Origin: Candidatus Flexifilum breve
Lineage (GTDB): Bacteria; Chloroflexota; Anaerolineae; Aggregatilineales; Phototrophicaceae
Length of the DNA: 64,000 nt
Reading direction: 5' to 3'
Assembly (NCBI GenBank): GCA_016717205.1
Contig: JADKGC010000005.1
Coordinates: 62,001-126,000 of the forward strand
Part shown: piece by piece, positions 17,284 through 26,863 of the stretch
Layout: the number at the start of each line of letters is the position of its first letter
Numbering within the stretch: position 1 is the stretch's first letter
Made by a program: the position numbers and the translations under genes
Notes under the pieces: model-generated
Database searches by the model: none
Seen by the model: the letters and a program-made list of their open reading frames with translations, nothing else
Told to the model about the DNA's origin: nothing

Positions 17284-20076
17284 CTATTCCTCTTCCATTC
17301 CGGGCAAGCGCATCGAAGTCGGTCTCGGCGTAATATCCGGCAGATCATTGCTGCCTTGCAGGTAATTTTCGAGAAGCTGTTTTTCCCGATCTCCGTCTGG
17401 CAGCACGTTGACGAGCGCCTGTGCGACGGCGTGGACTTCTTCCTCACGACCGAGCGCGTGCTGCGCCAGATATTCCGCCAGCGCGCGGCGGTCGCCTTCC
17501 TGCCAGATCAGCACGGCGCGGTGCATCACGTCGATCACGGCGGGCGCTGCGCCATCGCGTCCGGCTTCACCGAGATGTTCCTGCTTGCGCCGTTCATTCG
17601 CGCCCGGCATGGTAACCGAGTCGCCGCTCTGTTTGAGCACGCCATAGCGCACCAATTCGCTGACTTCCGCGCCGAGCGCCTGCGCCAGCCGCCGCGCATC
17701 ATCGAACAGCAGCTTTTCGCCGCCGTAGCTCCAGCGGTACATGACGTAGAAGCGCGTGGGGGCATCGACCGTGCCCATTTTGTAGCGCCCGTTGAGGACG
17801 CGGGCAAGCGTGTAATCGGCGACGGCTTCCTGCACCAAGTCGAGCAGCGCCGCGACCGTGACCACCTCGCCGGAGAGTTTTCTCACCGCACGATAGCGCC
17901 CGAACACCTCGACGGCTGGACCGATGGCGGAGATGAAGAAATCTGCGCCGCGAATGCCCTGCGACCAGAAGAAATCGAGCCGTTCTTTGATGCGCGCCGT
18001 CATCTCGCGCCGCACATCGTCAAAGAAGCCGTCTTCATTCGCTTGACGCTTACGACAGACGATGAAGATGGACGAGGCAAGGGCGGCAGAATCATTTGCA
18101 CGCAAACGCCCCGGACGTTCTGTGTGTAGCGGCCACGATGCAGACACAACAAGTCCGGCTTGCAACAGACCGTTCAAGAGGGTTTCCCATGCTGCGGTTG
18201 ATTTGTGGGCGAAAACAACAACGAATATGCCCTGATTATTAAGGGCGCGATGTGCTTCACCAAACGCTATAGTAAGCTGTTCTTCATAAAATTTCTTGTC
18301 CTTGTGGGCATATATGGGATTTCTTTCTGCCAGTTGGACAATTTCGCTGTTTTTAGGTGTCAAAGGCGTTGTGAAAATCGCGGGATATAGCTCACCGATA
18401 GACCTTTTTAGCCACACGTAGAAGAAGTCCGACAAATCTGCATATGGAACAGCATCATAATACGGCGGATCAGTGATGACAGCATCTAGCGTTGCATCGT
18501 TGGCGACGAGTCTTGTTGCACTACCTTTCTGAAGTATCGCTGATTTGTTGCTTACGGCCGAACAGTGTTCGATTACGCGAGTTACCCATTCAATTGCACC
18601 TTCCCAGTCACCAGAAGAACCACTAAAGGGATTTAACTCTGCATAATCCCAAACCATGCCTAACGCTTGTCTTCCAAAGGTGTGCGCAATGAACTCACCT
18701 GTATTCGCCCAAATACATAGAGATGAAATGTAATCAGCCAACCTGTCGAGAATGAGTGCAAGATATGTTGCAATCGCCGTTGCATATTCGCGATCCCCAT
18801 ATTCGGCTGAAATTACCTCATATGCTCGTCGAATCTTCTTTTCAAACACCACAAGTGCTAATGCCTGACGCGCATTAAATAAGTCTCCCCACTTGTCCAT
18901 TCCGTATACGTGAACATTAAAGATGCTCCGCAAGTATGGAAGGGCTTCGTCAGGTACAACACTAAGCTCACTTTCCGGTTCAGTTAACATCTGCTCCAAT
19001 AGATTTTGTGCTTGCTCAAATTTCTCTCGGTCAAATTCGGTCGGATGACGGTATATCTTGCTGTTTGCGCCGAGCCGTACTACGGCAGTTTGTACTTGTC
19101 CTAAGCGATCTGCTTTTCCTTCGACTTTGAGGTAGTCACTGTCTGGAGCTTGTCCACAAACGGGACAACTTATAGAGTCCCGTCGCATTGTGCCTTCGTC
19201 AGGATCAAAATCAATCTCGTCGTTTTCTGCAATTTCAAACCTGATTCGCTTGGTCGGTTTATCAACCACCATACGAGTAGCAACTTTGCGACGATCTGTT
19301 TTTGCCAACCACCACTGGCGTACCATCGGCATTTCAGCCCCACACTGTGGGTTGGGGCATTTCGCGGTACGCGCCCACAGATAAGCGACAATTGTCCGCC
19401 CTTCGGGGTCTTCGTACAGATGCCCGATCTCTTTGCGGGCTTCTTCCAGCACCCACATGCCCCACTTGCGCACATCTGCCGCCAGCGGGTTCTGCACGAC
19501 GACGGGTTCGGCGCTGCTCATGTCCATGCCCATCTGGCGCGGGCGCGGGTCTTCCATACCGGGGATTTCGGTCTGTTCCGGTTCTGTTTCAGGCGCGGTA
19601 TGAATCGTTTTCGGCTGCCCGTACTTCTGTGGGTAGACCAGCGTGCAAAGCTGGATCAGGTACGCGACCGGGTTGAGTTCGACGCCGTAAGCCTCTGCCC
19701 CCAAGCGCAGCGACTCAAGCCCGGTGCTGCCGCCTCCCATGAACGGGTCAAGCACTTTCGGCGGCGCGTCGGGGTAGTGCTGGCGGATCAGTGCGCGGGC
19801 TTCCTCGATTCGGGCGTTGTTGCCGTCCTTCACCGCATCCCAGTTCACGATGTCCCCGATCAGCGCGTGGAGGTAGGCGCGCTCGGCATCGTCTTTCGGC
19901 GCGGGGATCAGGCTGGCGAAGATGGCGGCACGCATGGCGGCAAGCGGTCGGCGCGCCCACCAGATGTGCAGCGTGCTGATGTGTCCGTGCCGGATGCTCT
20001 TTTCGCGTGCGCTCTGCTCGCTGATGACTTCGAGCGGCAGTGAGTCTTCGATTAAACGTCTATCGTAAGTTGTCAT
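17284..20076 (-). CDS. DUF1156 (COG1743-type) adenine-specific DNA methyltransferase
   Basis: A 930-residue protein beginning with the DUF1156 signature (SIRHGHISTLHIWWARRP). It has an AdoMet-binding motif VLDPFMGGGSTGLESL, the catalytic motif ITDPPYYDAVPYADL, and two zinc-ribbon cysteine pairs (CPNPQCG and CPVCG). It should methylate adenine in host DNA so that the helicase and ATPase spare self. The coding sequence between about 18200 and 19330 is clearly more AT-rich than its flanks, suggesting exchange of an internal recognition region. It overlaps the toxin-like gene upstream by 4 bases. Confidence 0.85.
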   Translation of the reverse strand: MTTYDRRLIEDSLPLEVISEQSAREKSIRHGHISTLHIWWARRPLAAMRAAIFASLIPAPKDDAERAYLHALIGDIVNWDAVKDGNNARIEEARALIRQHYPDAPPKVLDPFMGGGSTGLESLRLGAEAYGVELNPVAYLIQLCTLVYPQKYGQPKTIHTAPETEPEQTEIPGMEDPRPRQMGMDMSSAEPVVVQNPLAADVRKWGMWVLEEARKEIGHLYEDPEGRTIVAYLWARTAKCPNPQCGAEMPMVRQWWLAKTDRRKVATRMVVDKPTKRIRFEIAENDEIDFDPDEGTMRRDSISCPVCGQAPDSDYLKVEGKADRLGQVQTAVVRLGANSKIYRHPTEFDREKFEQAQNLLEQMLTEPESELSVVPDEALPYLRSIFNVHVYGMDKWGDLFNARQALALVVFEKKIRRAYEVISAEYGDREYATAIATYLALILDRLADYISSLCIWANTGEFIAHTFGRQALGMVWDYAELNPFSGSSGDWEGAIEWVTRVIEHCSAVSNKSAILQKGSATRLVANDATLDAVITDPPYYDAVPYADLSDFFYVWLKRSIGELYPAIFTTPLTPKNSEIVQLAERNPIYAHKDKKFYEEQLTIAFGEAHRALNNQGIFVVVFAHKSTAAWETLLNGLLQAGLVVSASWPLHTERPGRLRANDSAALASSIFIVCRKRQANEDGFFDDVRREMTARIKERLDFFWSQGIRGADFFISAIGPAVEVFGRYRAVRKLSGEVVTVAALLDLVQEAVADYTLARVLNGRYKMGTVDAPTRFYVMYRWSYGGEKLLFDDARRLAQALGAEVSELVRYGVLKQSGDSVTMPGANERRKQEHLGEAGRDGAAPAVIDVMHRAVLIWQEGDRRALAEYLAQHALGREEEVHAVAQALVNVLPDGDREKQLLENYLQGSNDLPDITPRPTSMRLPGMEEE

Positions 20077-20408
20077 AGGTACTCGATATGATTCTTCATT
20101 TCGTCGGCGGTCATCGCGCCGCAGATCAATTCTAAGCCGCGCACCCAGTCGCCGACGGTGGTATCAAAGTGCTGTGCGATGATGATCCCCGCATGGGGGA
20201 TGCCTTCGGCATGGAGACGGAGAAAATCGTAGTCAAAGGTGCAAACAACGCGCCCCATTTCTGAGGCGCGCTGCAAATGGTTGATGTCCGCATCGCCTAA
20301 CACTTCAAGATCGCGCACCGTGACTGCATCAATGCCCCGGTTACGCATCTGTTCGGCAACGGCAACCTGAACGCCTTCATCGAAGTACAGGCGGATGTCG
20401 CTGTCCAA
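20073..20408 (-). CDS. DUF5615 PIN-like protein (predicted toxin)
   Basis: A 111-residue protein with the DUF5615 pattern: RLYFDEGVQVAVAEQMRNRG, DAVTVRDLEVLGDAD, then GRVVCTFDYDFLRL and HAGIIIAQ. The acidic residues match the PIN-like nuclease core. Members are usually paired with DUF433 proteins, as here (32-base overlap with the upstream gene), and are predicted RNase toxins. It lies between the helicase and methyltransferase genes of a defence operon. Confidence 0.75.
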   Translation of the reverse strand: MDSDIRLYFDEGVQVAVAEQMRNRGIDAVTVRDLEVLGDADINHLQRASEMGRVVCTFDYDFLRLHAEGIPHAGIIIAQHFDTTVGDWVRGLELICGAMTADEMKNHIEYL

Positions 20409-20685
20409 ACCCTTTTTCCTTCGCTTCGCGGATCAGGCGGTCGTTTGCCTCGATCTGCGCGTCGATTTCGTCTTTGTGGTCGTAGTAGTAGGCGAGCGCC
20501 GCGAAAACCTGTGCCAGCGAAATCTGCAATTGCTCTGCCAATTCTTCCGGCGTGTACTTACGGTAGATGTGATGCGCTGCCACATCCTGCACCATGAGCG
20601 TCGTCCCGGCGATGATCGGACGCCCGCTGCGTATATTCGGGTTGGACACAATCGTGTCGATGGACAGTACTGTTACATCGCTCAT
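20377..20685 (-). CDS. DUF433 protein (predicted antitoxin)
   Basis: A 102-residue protein with the DUF433 signature: NPNIRSGRPIIAGTTLMVQD, then YTPEELAEQLQISLAQVFAAL. This is a helix-turn-helix antitoxin found with DUF5615 proteins. The ATG at 20685 is preferred over an upstream in-frame start that would overlap the helicase gene; it begins 1 base after the helicase stop. It probably neutralises the partner toxin and could regulate the operon. Confidence 0.75.
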   Translation of the reverse strand: MSDVTVLSIDTIVSNPNIRSGRPIIAGTTLMVQDVAAHHIYRKYTPEELAEQLQISLAQVFAALAYYYDHKDEIDAQIEANDRLIREAKEKGFGQRHPPVLR

Positions 20686-20686
20686 C

Positions 20687-23600
20687 TCAGTCGCTTTCGC
20701 CACTCGCACCCTGCCACGCATCGGCAGGAATGTGGTATCTCGTTCGCTTAATAATACCAGAATCAGACAGGTTACGCACCGGATTGCGGATCACCTTGAG
20801 CGAGGGATCGTGCTTCGCGTCGGTCACGATGTAGAGCCAGTAATCCTCGCCCATGTTCTCGGCGGTCAGCCATTCGCGCTCGCTCAGTTCCACGCCGCCC
20901 ACGCCCGCGCGCCCCTTCACTTCGATATAGCGCGTGTTCCCGTCGCCATCGACGCTGCGTATATCATAAGGCAGTTTGAGCGGCGAGAGGTCTTCCGCAG
21001 TGCGGTGGTTTTCTGCTTCATATGCCAGTACGTACTCAATCGCAGCGCGCTCGACTTCATCGTCGCGGTGCATGTCCATCCCTGAATGTCCGCTTTCCGG
21101 CTGCGCGGGAAGGATCGCCGCCATGCCCACGATGCGCGGCTCAGAAAGGCTGATCATCGCTTCCCGTTCAGCGCGCAGAAGACGTTCCGTTTTTCGTCGG
21201 CGCAGATCTGCATTGCGCCGTTCTTCCTCATTGATTTTGATCCGCATGTCTTTTCCGGTGGACTGTTTATGCTCGTAGTCCATCAGCAGCCCGTCGGATT
21301 TGGCGATCAGCACGTCGAACGACTCGCGCAGGTAGCGGCGCACAATCTCGATCTCGCCGATGCGCCGATCACTCACCTGCTGGCGGTAGGGCGCAAACAG
21401 CCTTTGAATCGACCAACCGAGTACACGTCCGCGCGCAGTCACCAGCGCTCGCACTGCTTCCGGCACGGGCACCGGCACATCGGGGATGCCGAAATCGAGG
21501 AACACGCTCGGCTGAAGCGATTCGAGCGTCAATCCGTCGGCGGACTGGTAGACGGCAAACAACTGCTGTCCGACCACCGCACCGTGTCCATCATTGACCG
21601 TCGCCTCGATGAGCCAGATCAGCCCCTCGCGGCGGTTGTCTGGGTCGAGGAAGATCGCGCCCTGTTCCAGATCGTCACCGAACCGGACGAGCGTCAGGTA
21701 TGAGATTGCTTCGAACAGCGCGTGACCGGGTCCGACAAATTCAATACCCGTCTTCTTCGACTCTTCGATGTCAAAGGTGAAACGCAGATATTCGGTGGCA
21801 GGCTGTCCGTATTTAGCTGCGAGTTCCGGTGGCACATTCCGCAGATCAGCGGGGACGTGGCGCACACGCCAATACCCATCAGCGCGCTGCTCAAGTCTGC
21901 CGGGAAAGAGCGCCTCAAACACGCTCAAGAAGAAGGCGCGGATGAAAGCGGGCGTGAGGCGGTTTTCTTTCGCCTCCTGACGGCGGTTCACCATCGCGGC
22001 GACATTGACGTACTGCGTCGCCAGCGTGCGCAGTGATGCCCGGTTGATCGCCTCGGCTGTATCTTCCGGCAGCGCTGCATCCAGCGAGGCGAGGATGTCA
22101 TCGAACATGCGGCGGTTGGTCACCGCATCGCGGATGAGCGTTTCCAATTCCGCGTTGACGAACCGTTCGCCGATCACATCGTAGACGCGGTCGGTGCCCA
22201 TCTCGGCGCGCATCCGCTCCAGCTTGAGCAGCACGGCTTCCAGCACGCGCCCCTCACGGGTGTTGTTCGCCACGAGGTTGAACATGAACACCTCGCGGTC
22301 TTGCCCGTAGCGGTGGATGCGTCCAAGCCGCTGTTCAAGGCGGGTCGGATTCCACGGCACATCGTAGTTCACCATCAGGTGGCAGAATTGCAGGTTGATG
22401 CCTTCGCCCGCTGCTTCGGTGGCGATCATCACCTGTTTGCTTTCACTTTTGAAGGCGGCTTCGGCGGCTTCGCGTTCCGGCTGCTGCATTTCGCCATGAA
22501 TGGTGATGACGCTGAACCCCCACGCGGTCAAGTTCTCGACGAGGTAATCAAGGGTGTCCTTCGCCTCGGTGAAGATGAGCAGCTTCTCGCCTGTGTTCTG
22601 CATCCCCAATTCATGCATCACGCCTTGCAGTTCACGGAGTTTGCGCTCTGGCTGCGCCTGTTCTGCCGCCACCGCCAGCGTAATCAATTCCTCAAGCTGG
22701 CTGATCTCATGATTGAGTTCGTTGATATTGCGCGCAACGGTGAAGCGCAGCGCGTTCTGCTCTAACCGCCAGCGCTCATCTTCAGTTAGATCGTCGTCGC
22801 TGTCCGGCACGTCGATCCGGTCGCGCTGGGCGGCTTCGAGCAGTTTGGGATCGCGCAGCACGTCGTCACGCAGTTCGACTAGGCGTTCATGGCGGTTTTC
22901 CAGCGACCGCCGGATCGCACGCACGCTCGACGCCAACCGCCGCTGCAAGACGATCAGCGCGAACGTTACGTTGCGGTTCTCGTCCGAAAGCGCCCGGTTG
23001 AAGTTCGTTTCGACGTAATGCGTCACCCTGCGGTACAGATCCCATTCCGCGCCTTCGAGTTCATAAGGAACGGTGCGCGCATGGCGCGGCGGAAACAGCG
23101 GTCGCCCATCGAAGCGGCGCATATCCTCTTTCAAGCGGCGCAGGAAGATCGGGTTTTCGTGCCGCTCAACTGCGCGCTGAAGAATCTGCTGATCAGCGAA
23201 CAGATCGGCATCGACCAGACCGAGCAGGAAGCGGAAGTTTTCGGGATCGCCTTTGTGGGGTGTCGCCGTCATCAGCAGCAGACGCTCCGCGCGCTCTGAG
23301 AGAACTTCACCGAGCCGGTAGCGTTGGCTGCGTTCCACTTTGGTCGGGCTGCGTCGGTAGGCTGCCATTTTGTGCGCCTCATCAACGATGACCAGATCCC
23401 ACATCTCCGCGACGGCGAGGCTGTCCAGCACGTCAGGCTGCTTCACGAAGTCAATCGAGACGATTGCCTGATGGGTGAGACCCCACGTCCGTGCGGGACC
23501 GAGCGCATTTAGCGTGGCGCGCTCCACGATGTCGAAGTGTTCACTGAACTTCTCGCGCATCTCGCGCTGCCACTGAGTACGCAGGGGACTAGGGACGACG

Positions 23601-24067
23601 ATCAAAGTGCGGGCAAGCACGCCGCGCAGTTTCAATTCCTTCAGCAGCAGCCCACCCATGATGGTTTTACCAGCGCCGGGATCGTCTGCCAGCAGAAAGC
23701 GCAGCGCGGGCTGTGGGAGCATGTGTTCGTACACGGCTTCAAGCTGGTGGGGCAGCGGGTCGATCTTGGACACACTGACGGCGAACAGCGGATCGTACAG
23801 GTGCGCCAAGCGGATACGGTAGGCTTCGGTCGCCAAGCGAAAGTTTGCCGCGCTGCCGTCGAGAACGCTCTTGCCGCGCACGTCGCGGCTCATCGTTTCG
23901 AGTTCTTCTTGGGTCAGAATCGGGCTGTAGTGCTTGCCCGTCTGGGTTCCGACGGCGTGCAGCGTGTAGAATGCGCCATCCACGCTGTCGATGCGCAGCA
24001 CCTTCACCGCTTCTGGGAAGCGTGCGCTTTGGAGCACTGTGTCTTGTAAGTGATCAAACGTCGTCAT
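20687..24067 (-). CDS. SNF2-type helicase with C-terminal DUF3883 (predicted nuclease)
   Basis: A protein of about 1126 residues. The helicase core shows Walker A LADDPGAGKTIMGG, the DEAH box LVIVDEAHKMA, LLMTATPHKG, and motif VI EQRLGRIHRYGQ, as in HepA/RapA-type SNF2 proteins. The C-terminal 120 residues form a DUF3883 domain with TRYIEVKGRAG, a PD-(D/E)xK-like motif. It likely translocates on and cuts unmodified invading DNA. ATG 24067 is used; a TTG 24 bases upstream is possible. It is the first gene of the operon that continues with DUF433, DUF5615, DUF1156 and DUF499. Confidence 0.85.
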   Translation of the reverse strand: MTTFDHLQDTVLQSARFPEAVKVLRIDSVDGAFYTLHAVGTQTGKHYSPILTQEELETMSRDVRGKSVLDGSAANFRLATEAYRIRLAHLYDPLFAVSVSKIDPLPHQLEAVYEHMLPQPALRFLLADDPGAGKTIMGGLLLKELKLRGVLARTLIVVPSPLRTQWQREMREKFSEHFDIVERATLNALGPARTWGLTHQAIVSIDFVKQPDVLDSLAVAEMWDLVIVDEAHKMAAYRRSPTKVERSQRYRLGEVLSERAERLLLMTATPHKGDPENFRFLLGLVDADLFADQQILQRAVERHENPIFLRRLKEDMRRFDGRPLFPPRHARTVPYELEGAEWDLYRRVTHYVETNFNRALSDENRNVTFALIVLQRRLASSVRAIRRSLENRHERLVELRDDVLRDPKLLEAAQRDRIDVPDSDDDLTEDERWRLEQNALRFTVARNINELNHEISQLEELITLAVAAEQAQPERKLRELQGVMHELGMQNTGEKLLIFTEAKDTLDYLVENLTAWGFSVITIHGEMQQPEREAAEAAFKSESKQVMIATEAAGEGINLQFCHLMVNYDVPWNPTRLEQRLGRIHRYGQDREVFMFNLVANNTREGRVLEAVLLKLERMRAEMGTDRVYDVIGERFVNAELETLIRDAVTNRRMFDDILASLDAALPEDTAEAINRASLRTLATQYVNVAAMVNRRQEAKENRLTPAFIRAFFLSVFEALFPGRLEQRADGYWRVRHVPADLRNVPPELAAKYGQPATEYLRFTFDIEESKKTGIEFVGPGHALFEAISYLTLVRFGDDLEQGAIFLDPDNRREGLIWLIEATVNDGHGAVVGQQLFAVYQSADGLTLESLQPSVFLDFGIPDVPVPVPEAVRALVTARGRVLGWSIQRLFAPYRQQVSDRRIGEIEIVRRYLRESFDVLIAKSDGLLMDYEHKQSTGKDMRIKINEEERRNADLRRRKTERLLRAEREAMISLSEPRIVGMAAILPAQPESGHSGMDMHRDDEVERAAIEYVLAYEAENHRTAEDLSPLKLPYDIRSVDGDGNTRYIEVKGRAGVGGVELSEREWLTAENMGEDYWLYIVTDAKHDPSLKVIRNPVRNLSDSGIIKRTRYHIPADAWQGASGESD

Positions 24068-24185
24068 CGATGGTTCAGGATATCCTGCCAAAGCTCATGC
24101 CTATTTTCGTTCAACTTCTAGCATACTCATGTTAAGCGAAAGAATACACTCAAGATTACTAGCGTAACGTCGCTTGGGATGTTAC

Positions 24186-24542
24186 ATGTACAACAAAGCG
24201 GTACACGAACGGTTGATTGAGGCTGCAAAGACAGATGAAGATTTCGTATTGTACCCTGAAGTCATTCAGCTTGCGGGATTAGGACACCTCACCGGTGATG
24301 CCTTGAGCGGTGCTTTGGGGCGACTGTTCTTTGCAGTTATTGAACAGGATTTGGCGGCTGATCCTAAACGACCGATGCTGTCGGCTGTTGCTATTTCCTC
24401 AACAACGATGACGCCAAGCGGGGGGTTTTATGCGCTCGCACGGGAAATGAAAAAGCTACACAGCACCAATGAAAAAGAGGAACTGGCGTTCTGGCTTCAA
24501 GAGCTTCGGCTGCTGAGGGAGCATTGGAAGCCTAAAGGTTAG
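24186..24542 (+). CDS. Hypothetical protein between two defence systems
   Basis: A 118-residue protein from ATG 24186. It has a helical N-terminal half and a conserved-looking block RPMLSAVAISSTTMTPSGGF followed by YALAREMKKL, a pattern seen in small proteins of unknown function near defence genes. It runs opposite to both neighbours and ends 4 bases from the Argonaute stop. The local base composition is AT-rich like the Argonaute genes. Confidence 0.5.
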   Translation: MYNKAVHERLIEAAKTDEDFVLYPEVIQLAGLGHLTGDALSGALGRLFFAVIEQDLAADPKRPMLSAVAISSTTMTPSGGFYALAREMKKLHSTNEKEELAFWLQELRLLREHWKPKG

Positions 24543-24546
24543 CGGT

Positions 24547-25983
24547 TCACATGTAGTACTTGAAATTAGCGAGCGGTTCTACATCTGCGGGCACTTCTCG
24601 CATGATATCACCAACAAGTTGAGAGAACCGCAAGGTTATCGGTAGCCTTCCACCAAGGTGCGCGGAATTCCAATTCATTTTAGTTAGGATAAGTATCTCC
24701 TTGATCAGTGTTTCCCGCGCAGTATCTTGACCAATGTGATCTGCTATTTGTATAGGAGCCGGAACATGAACACCATGGAATTCACCAAGCTCTTGTATGA
24801 AACCAGTGGTATAAAGGTAATCTAGATCGCCAATGCGAAATGATGTTCCCCGAATTGGGGGGTATTTATTGGTCGTCATCAGGCGAAAGGTGCTTTGACT
24901 GGTCAATGCCATTAGCGCGTACCTAGACACGTGTTTCTGAAGAGCTTCCGTAAAGCCACGCCGTTCATCTTCCCAGTATCGAGAACTCTTGTGGACGACG
25001 ACTCTCTGAGGACTCTGTCCCATGACTTCGGTATATCGGGTTAAGATTAACTCGATCAGTCTGTAGGCATCTGGTTTGGATAGATGCGGTGAGTTTGTTC
25101 CTTCTTTGTTAGGATCCCACTCGAATTCGTAGCCCCTGAGCACCAACCCATCCCCATGTTCATCAAATGCCTGAGCTAGGCTTGTCTGCATTTTAGATTT
25201 TGAGGCACTAAATGGTTTGAAGAAACTGATACCGATATAACATGTACTAGGTGCAAGCCCAATCGGTGACCATGGCATTCCACCAGCCTTAAAATAAAGA
25301 CCTGTGAAATAATTCCAGTAAATTTTCGAAACAATGTCTCCGGTTCTATCCTCACTAGTTACCTGACGTAGTATCTGCGTAGGAATTCTATATCGCATTG
25401 CAATCACTTTTATGGCACGGCGAAGATCTCTGTGGACACTTCCCAATACTTTATCATGGTAGTCTACCGTGCGACACGCTTTGTAAAGATCATCAGGAAT
25501 AGCAACAATCAGGTATTCTGGTTGTCTGTCTTTCTCGCTCAAAATCCGGATTTTATCGTTTAACACATTGAGCAGTATTTCGAATCTGTCTCTTTGCCCT
25601 CGAACGTTTAATACAGAGTCAATTTCCCTTTGTGAAATTTGGGACTCCCAAGCAGGATCAAAAATGAGCTTAGATCTAAACCCACGATCAGGCATGAATC
25701 CGGGGAATCTTGGATGATCAACGGTACCGTCAATTCCTTGCATACCGCGTTCGAGCCATTTTCGAGCCGAGTCAATTGTTTCCGCAGTACCAATAATTCC
25801 TACGCGAATCGCATCAGGGTGTTGTTTACGAGGTTCGAATGATTTTGGTCCCGCGCTGAGAATCCCGATTTTGGGATCAATATGTTGATACCCTTCCGCA
25901 AAAAGCAGCTTGGGCTCTGAGAAGTATTCACAAGTGAGTGTAGGTGAAACAGTATTATTCGTCCCAGTCCGCATCTTCCTCAT
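24547..25983 (-). CDS. Short prokaryotic Argonaute (MID-PIWI, catalytically inactive)
   Basis: A 478-residue protein with the MID-PIWI organisation of short pAgos. The PIWI part has YIGISFFKPF (no catalytic Asp in the first strand), RVVVHKSSRYWEDERRGF, LDYLYTTGFIQELGEFHG, VHVPAPIQIADH and ILILTKMNWNSAHLGGRLP, the last being highly typical of the family. It should bind a guide and recognise complementary nucleic acid without cutting it, and activate the associated effector. It is the last gene of an HNH-APAZ-pAgo operon, overlapping the APAZ gene by 29 bases. Confidence 0.85.
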   Translation of the reverse strand: MRKMRTGTNNTVSPTLTCEYFSEPKLLFAEGYQHIDPKIGILSAGPKSFEPRKQHPDAIRVGIIGTAETIDSARKWLERGMQGIDGTVDHPRFPGFMPDRGFRSKLIFDPAWESQISQREIDSVLNVRGQRDRFEILLNVLNDKIRILSEKDRQPEYLIVAIPDDLYKACRTVDYHDKVLGSVHRDLRRAIKVIAMRYRIPTQILRQVTSEDRTGDIVSKIYWNYFTGLYFKAGGMPWSPIGLAPSTCYIGISFFKPFSASKSKMQTSLAQAFDEHGDGLVLRGYEFEWDPNKEGTNSPHLSKPDAYRLIELILTRYTEVMGQSPQRVVVHKSSRYWEDERRGFTEALQKHVSRYALMALTSQSTFRLMTTNKYPPIRGTSFRIGDLDYLYTTGFIQELGEFHGVHVPAPIQIADHIGQDTARETLIKEILILTKMNWNSAHLGGRLPITLRFSQLVGDIMREVPADVEPLANFKYYM

Positions 25984-26863
25984 CGCTTTCCATATCTGCC
26001 CAATCGTCGTCGCTGAGTTCAGGGACTTCGCCCATGTGATACATCTCTAACAATGAGAATAGATCATCAACATATTCCGCATTTTCAAAAGGCTTGGCGA
26101 ATTCAGGAGGCATACCAGGCCAACGAACGTCAGCTTGCAGAAAGTTAGACGAGACGATAATTCGTTGACTCCCGAGTGGAAAGACTATACGCGGCTTACC
26201 ATCGCTCAAGAAATCTCTCCAAAACTGGAGCTCACCAAGTAATTCATAGTTGAACATGCGCGATTTCTTCCGCGTTATTCGGCTACCTTTCTTTTCCGAC
26301 GGATAAGGACTCGCTCCATCTTGCGTGATGTGCATTTCCGGACGAATACTCAGGCACCAGTGTGATTTGCTTACTTGATGAAACTGCAAGCCGGCTGCCG
26401 CATGGAACCAGAATGGCTTTGGAAGTCCAGTTTTCAGTGTAATGGGCTGCCAAACTACGTTTCGAGTACTTCTATTTTGATTTAGCGGTCTATAGGAAAC
26501 AGTACGTGTCTGCCCCACTACCTCAGGTTTGAAATAGAATCTCTTGTGCTCTTTATCCCATCCAATTCCTTTTCGTCCTGTCAATTTGTTAAGGCAGCGA
26601 TTTAGCAAATCTACATACCATCTTGCTTTATCCGGCACTAACCACCAATCTCTAGCATGATGACGGATTACGGAAGAAGGATCTGCGATTAGGTCAACAA
26701 AGGGATTATCTTCCATACGCAAATTCTGGAAACAAAATACCCGCCCCTCACGGATAATGAAAGGAACCATATCGCCCGTACTTGGGAATTTAACTGCCTG
26801 CTTAGCTTCTTCCAATCCCGTTTGGTCAAATTTGCTTAATGCGCTAAACACGTAGAGGGGCAA
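25955..26863 (-). CDS. APAZ-domain partner of short Argonaute (C-terminal part of HNH-APAZ)
   Basis: A 302-residue open frame that matches the position and general character of APAZ proteins, which pair with short pAgos. Its tail is strongly acidic (EEDADWDE). Upstream of its first ATG the same frame stays open to about 26980 and encodes EHEDRIRNATQDIGEVEDD and FIEEILYSTLLPVTELPLY, a natural continuation of the HNH domain encoded just upstream in another frame. The real gene is therefore most likely an HNH-APAZ fusion broken by a single-base loss in the run at 26975-26979. Confidence 0.7.
   Translation of the reverse strand: MPLYVFSALSKFDQTGLEEAKQAVKFPSTGDMVPFIIREGRVFCFQNLRMEDNPFVDLIADPSSVIRHHARDWWLVPDKARWYVDLLNRCLNKLTGRKGIGWDKEHKRFYFKPEVVGQTRTVSYRPLNQNRSTRNVVWQPITLKTGLPKPFWFHAAAGLQFHQVSKSHWCLSIRPEMHITQDGASPYPSEKKGSRITRKKSRMFNYELLGELQFWRDFLSDGKPRIVFPLGSQRIIVSSNFLQADVRWPGMPPEFAKPFENAEYVDDLFSLLEMYHMGEVPELSDDDWADMESDEEDADWDE

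Noticed and set aside
16888..18129. 413-codon plus-strand frame across the DUF499/DUF1156 junction
   Set aside because: It is antisense to two genes with clear motifs, has a low-complexity His/Arg-rich translation and no ribosome site.
13969..24067. BREX or DISARM system
   Set aside because: DUF499 resembles BrxC/PglY, but no PglZ, BrxL or PglX-type gene is present; DISARM's DUF1998 protein is also absent.
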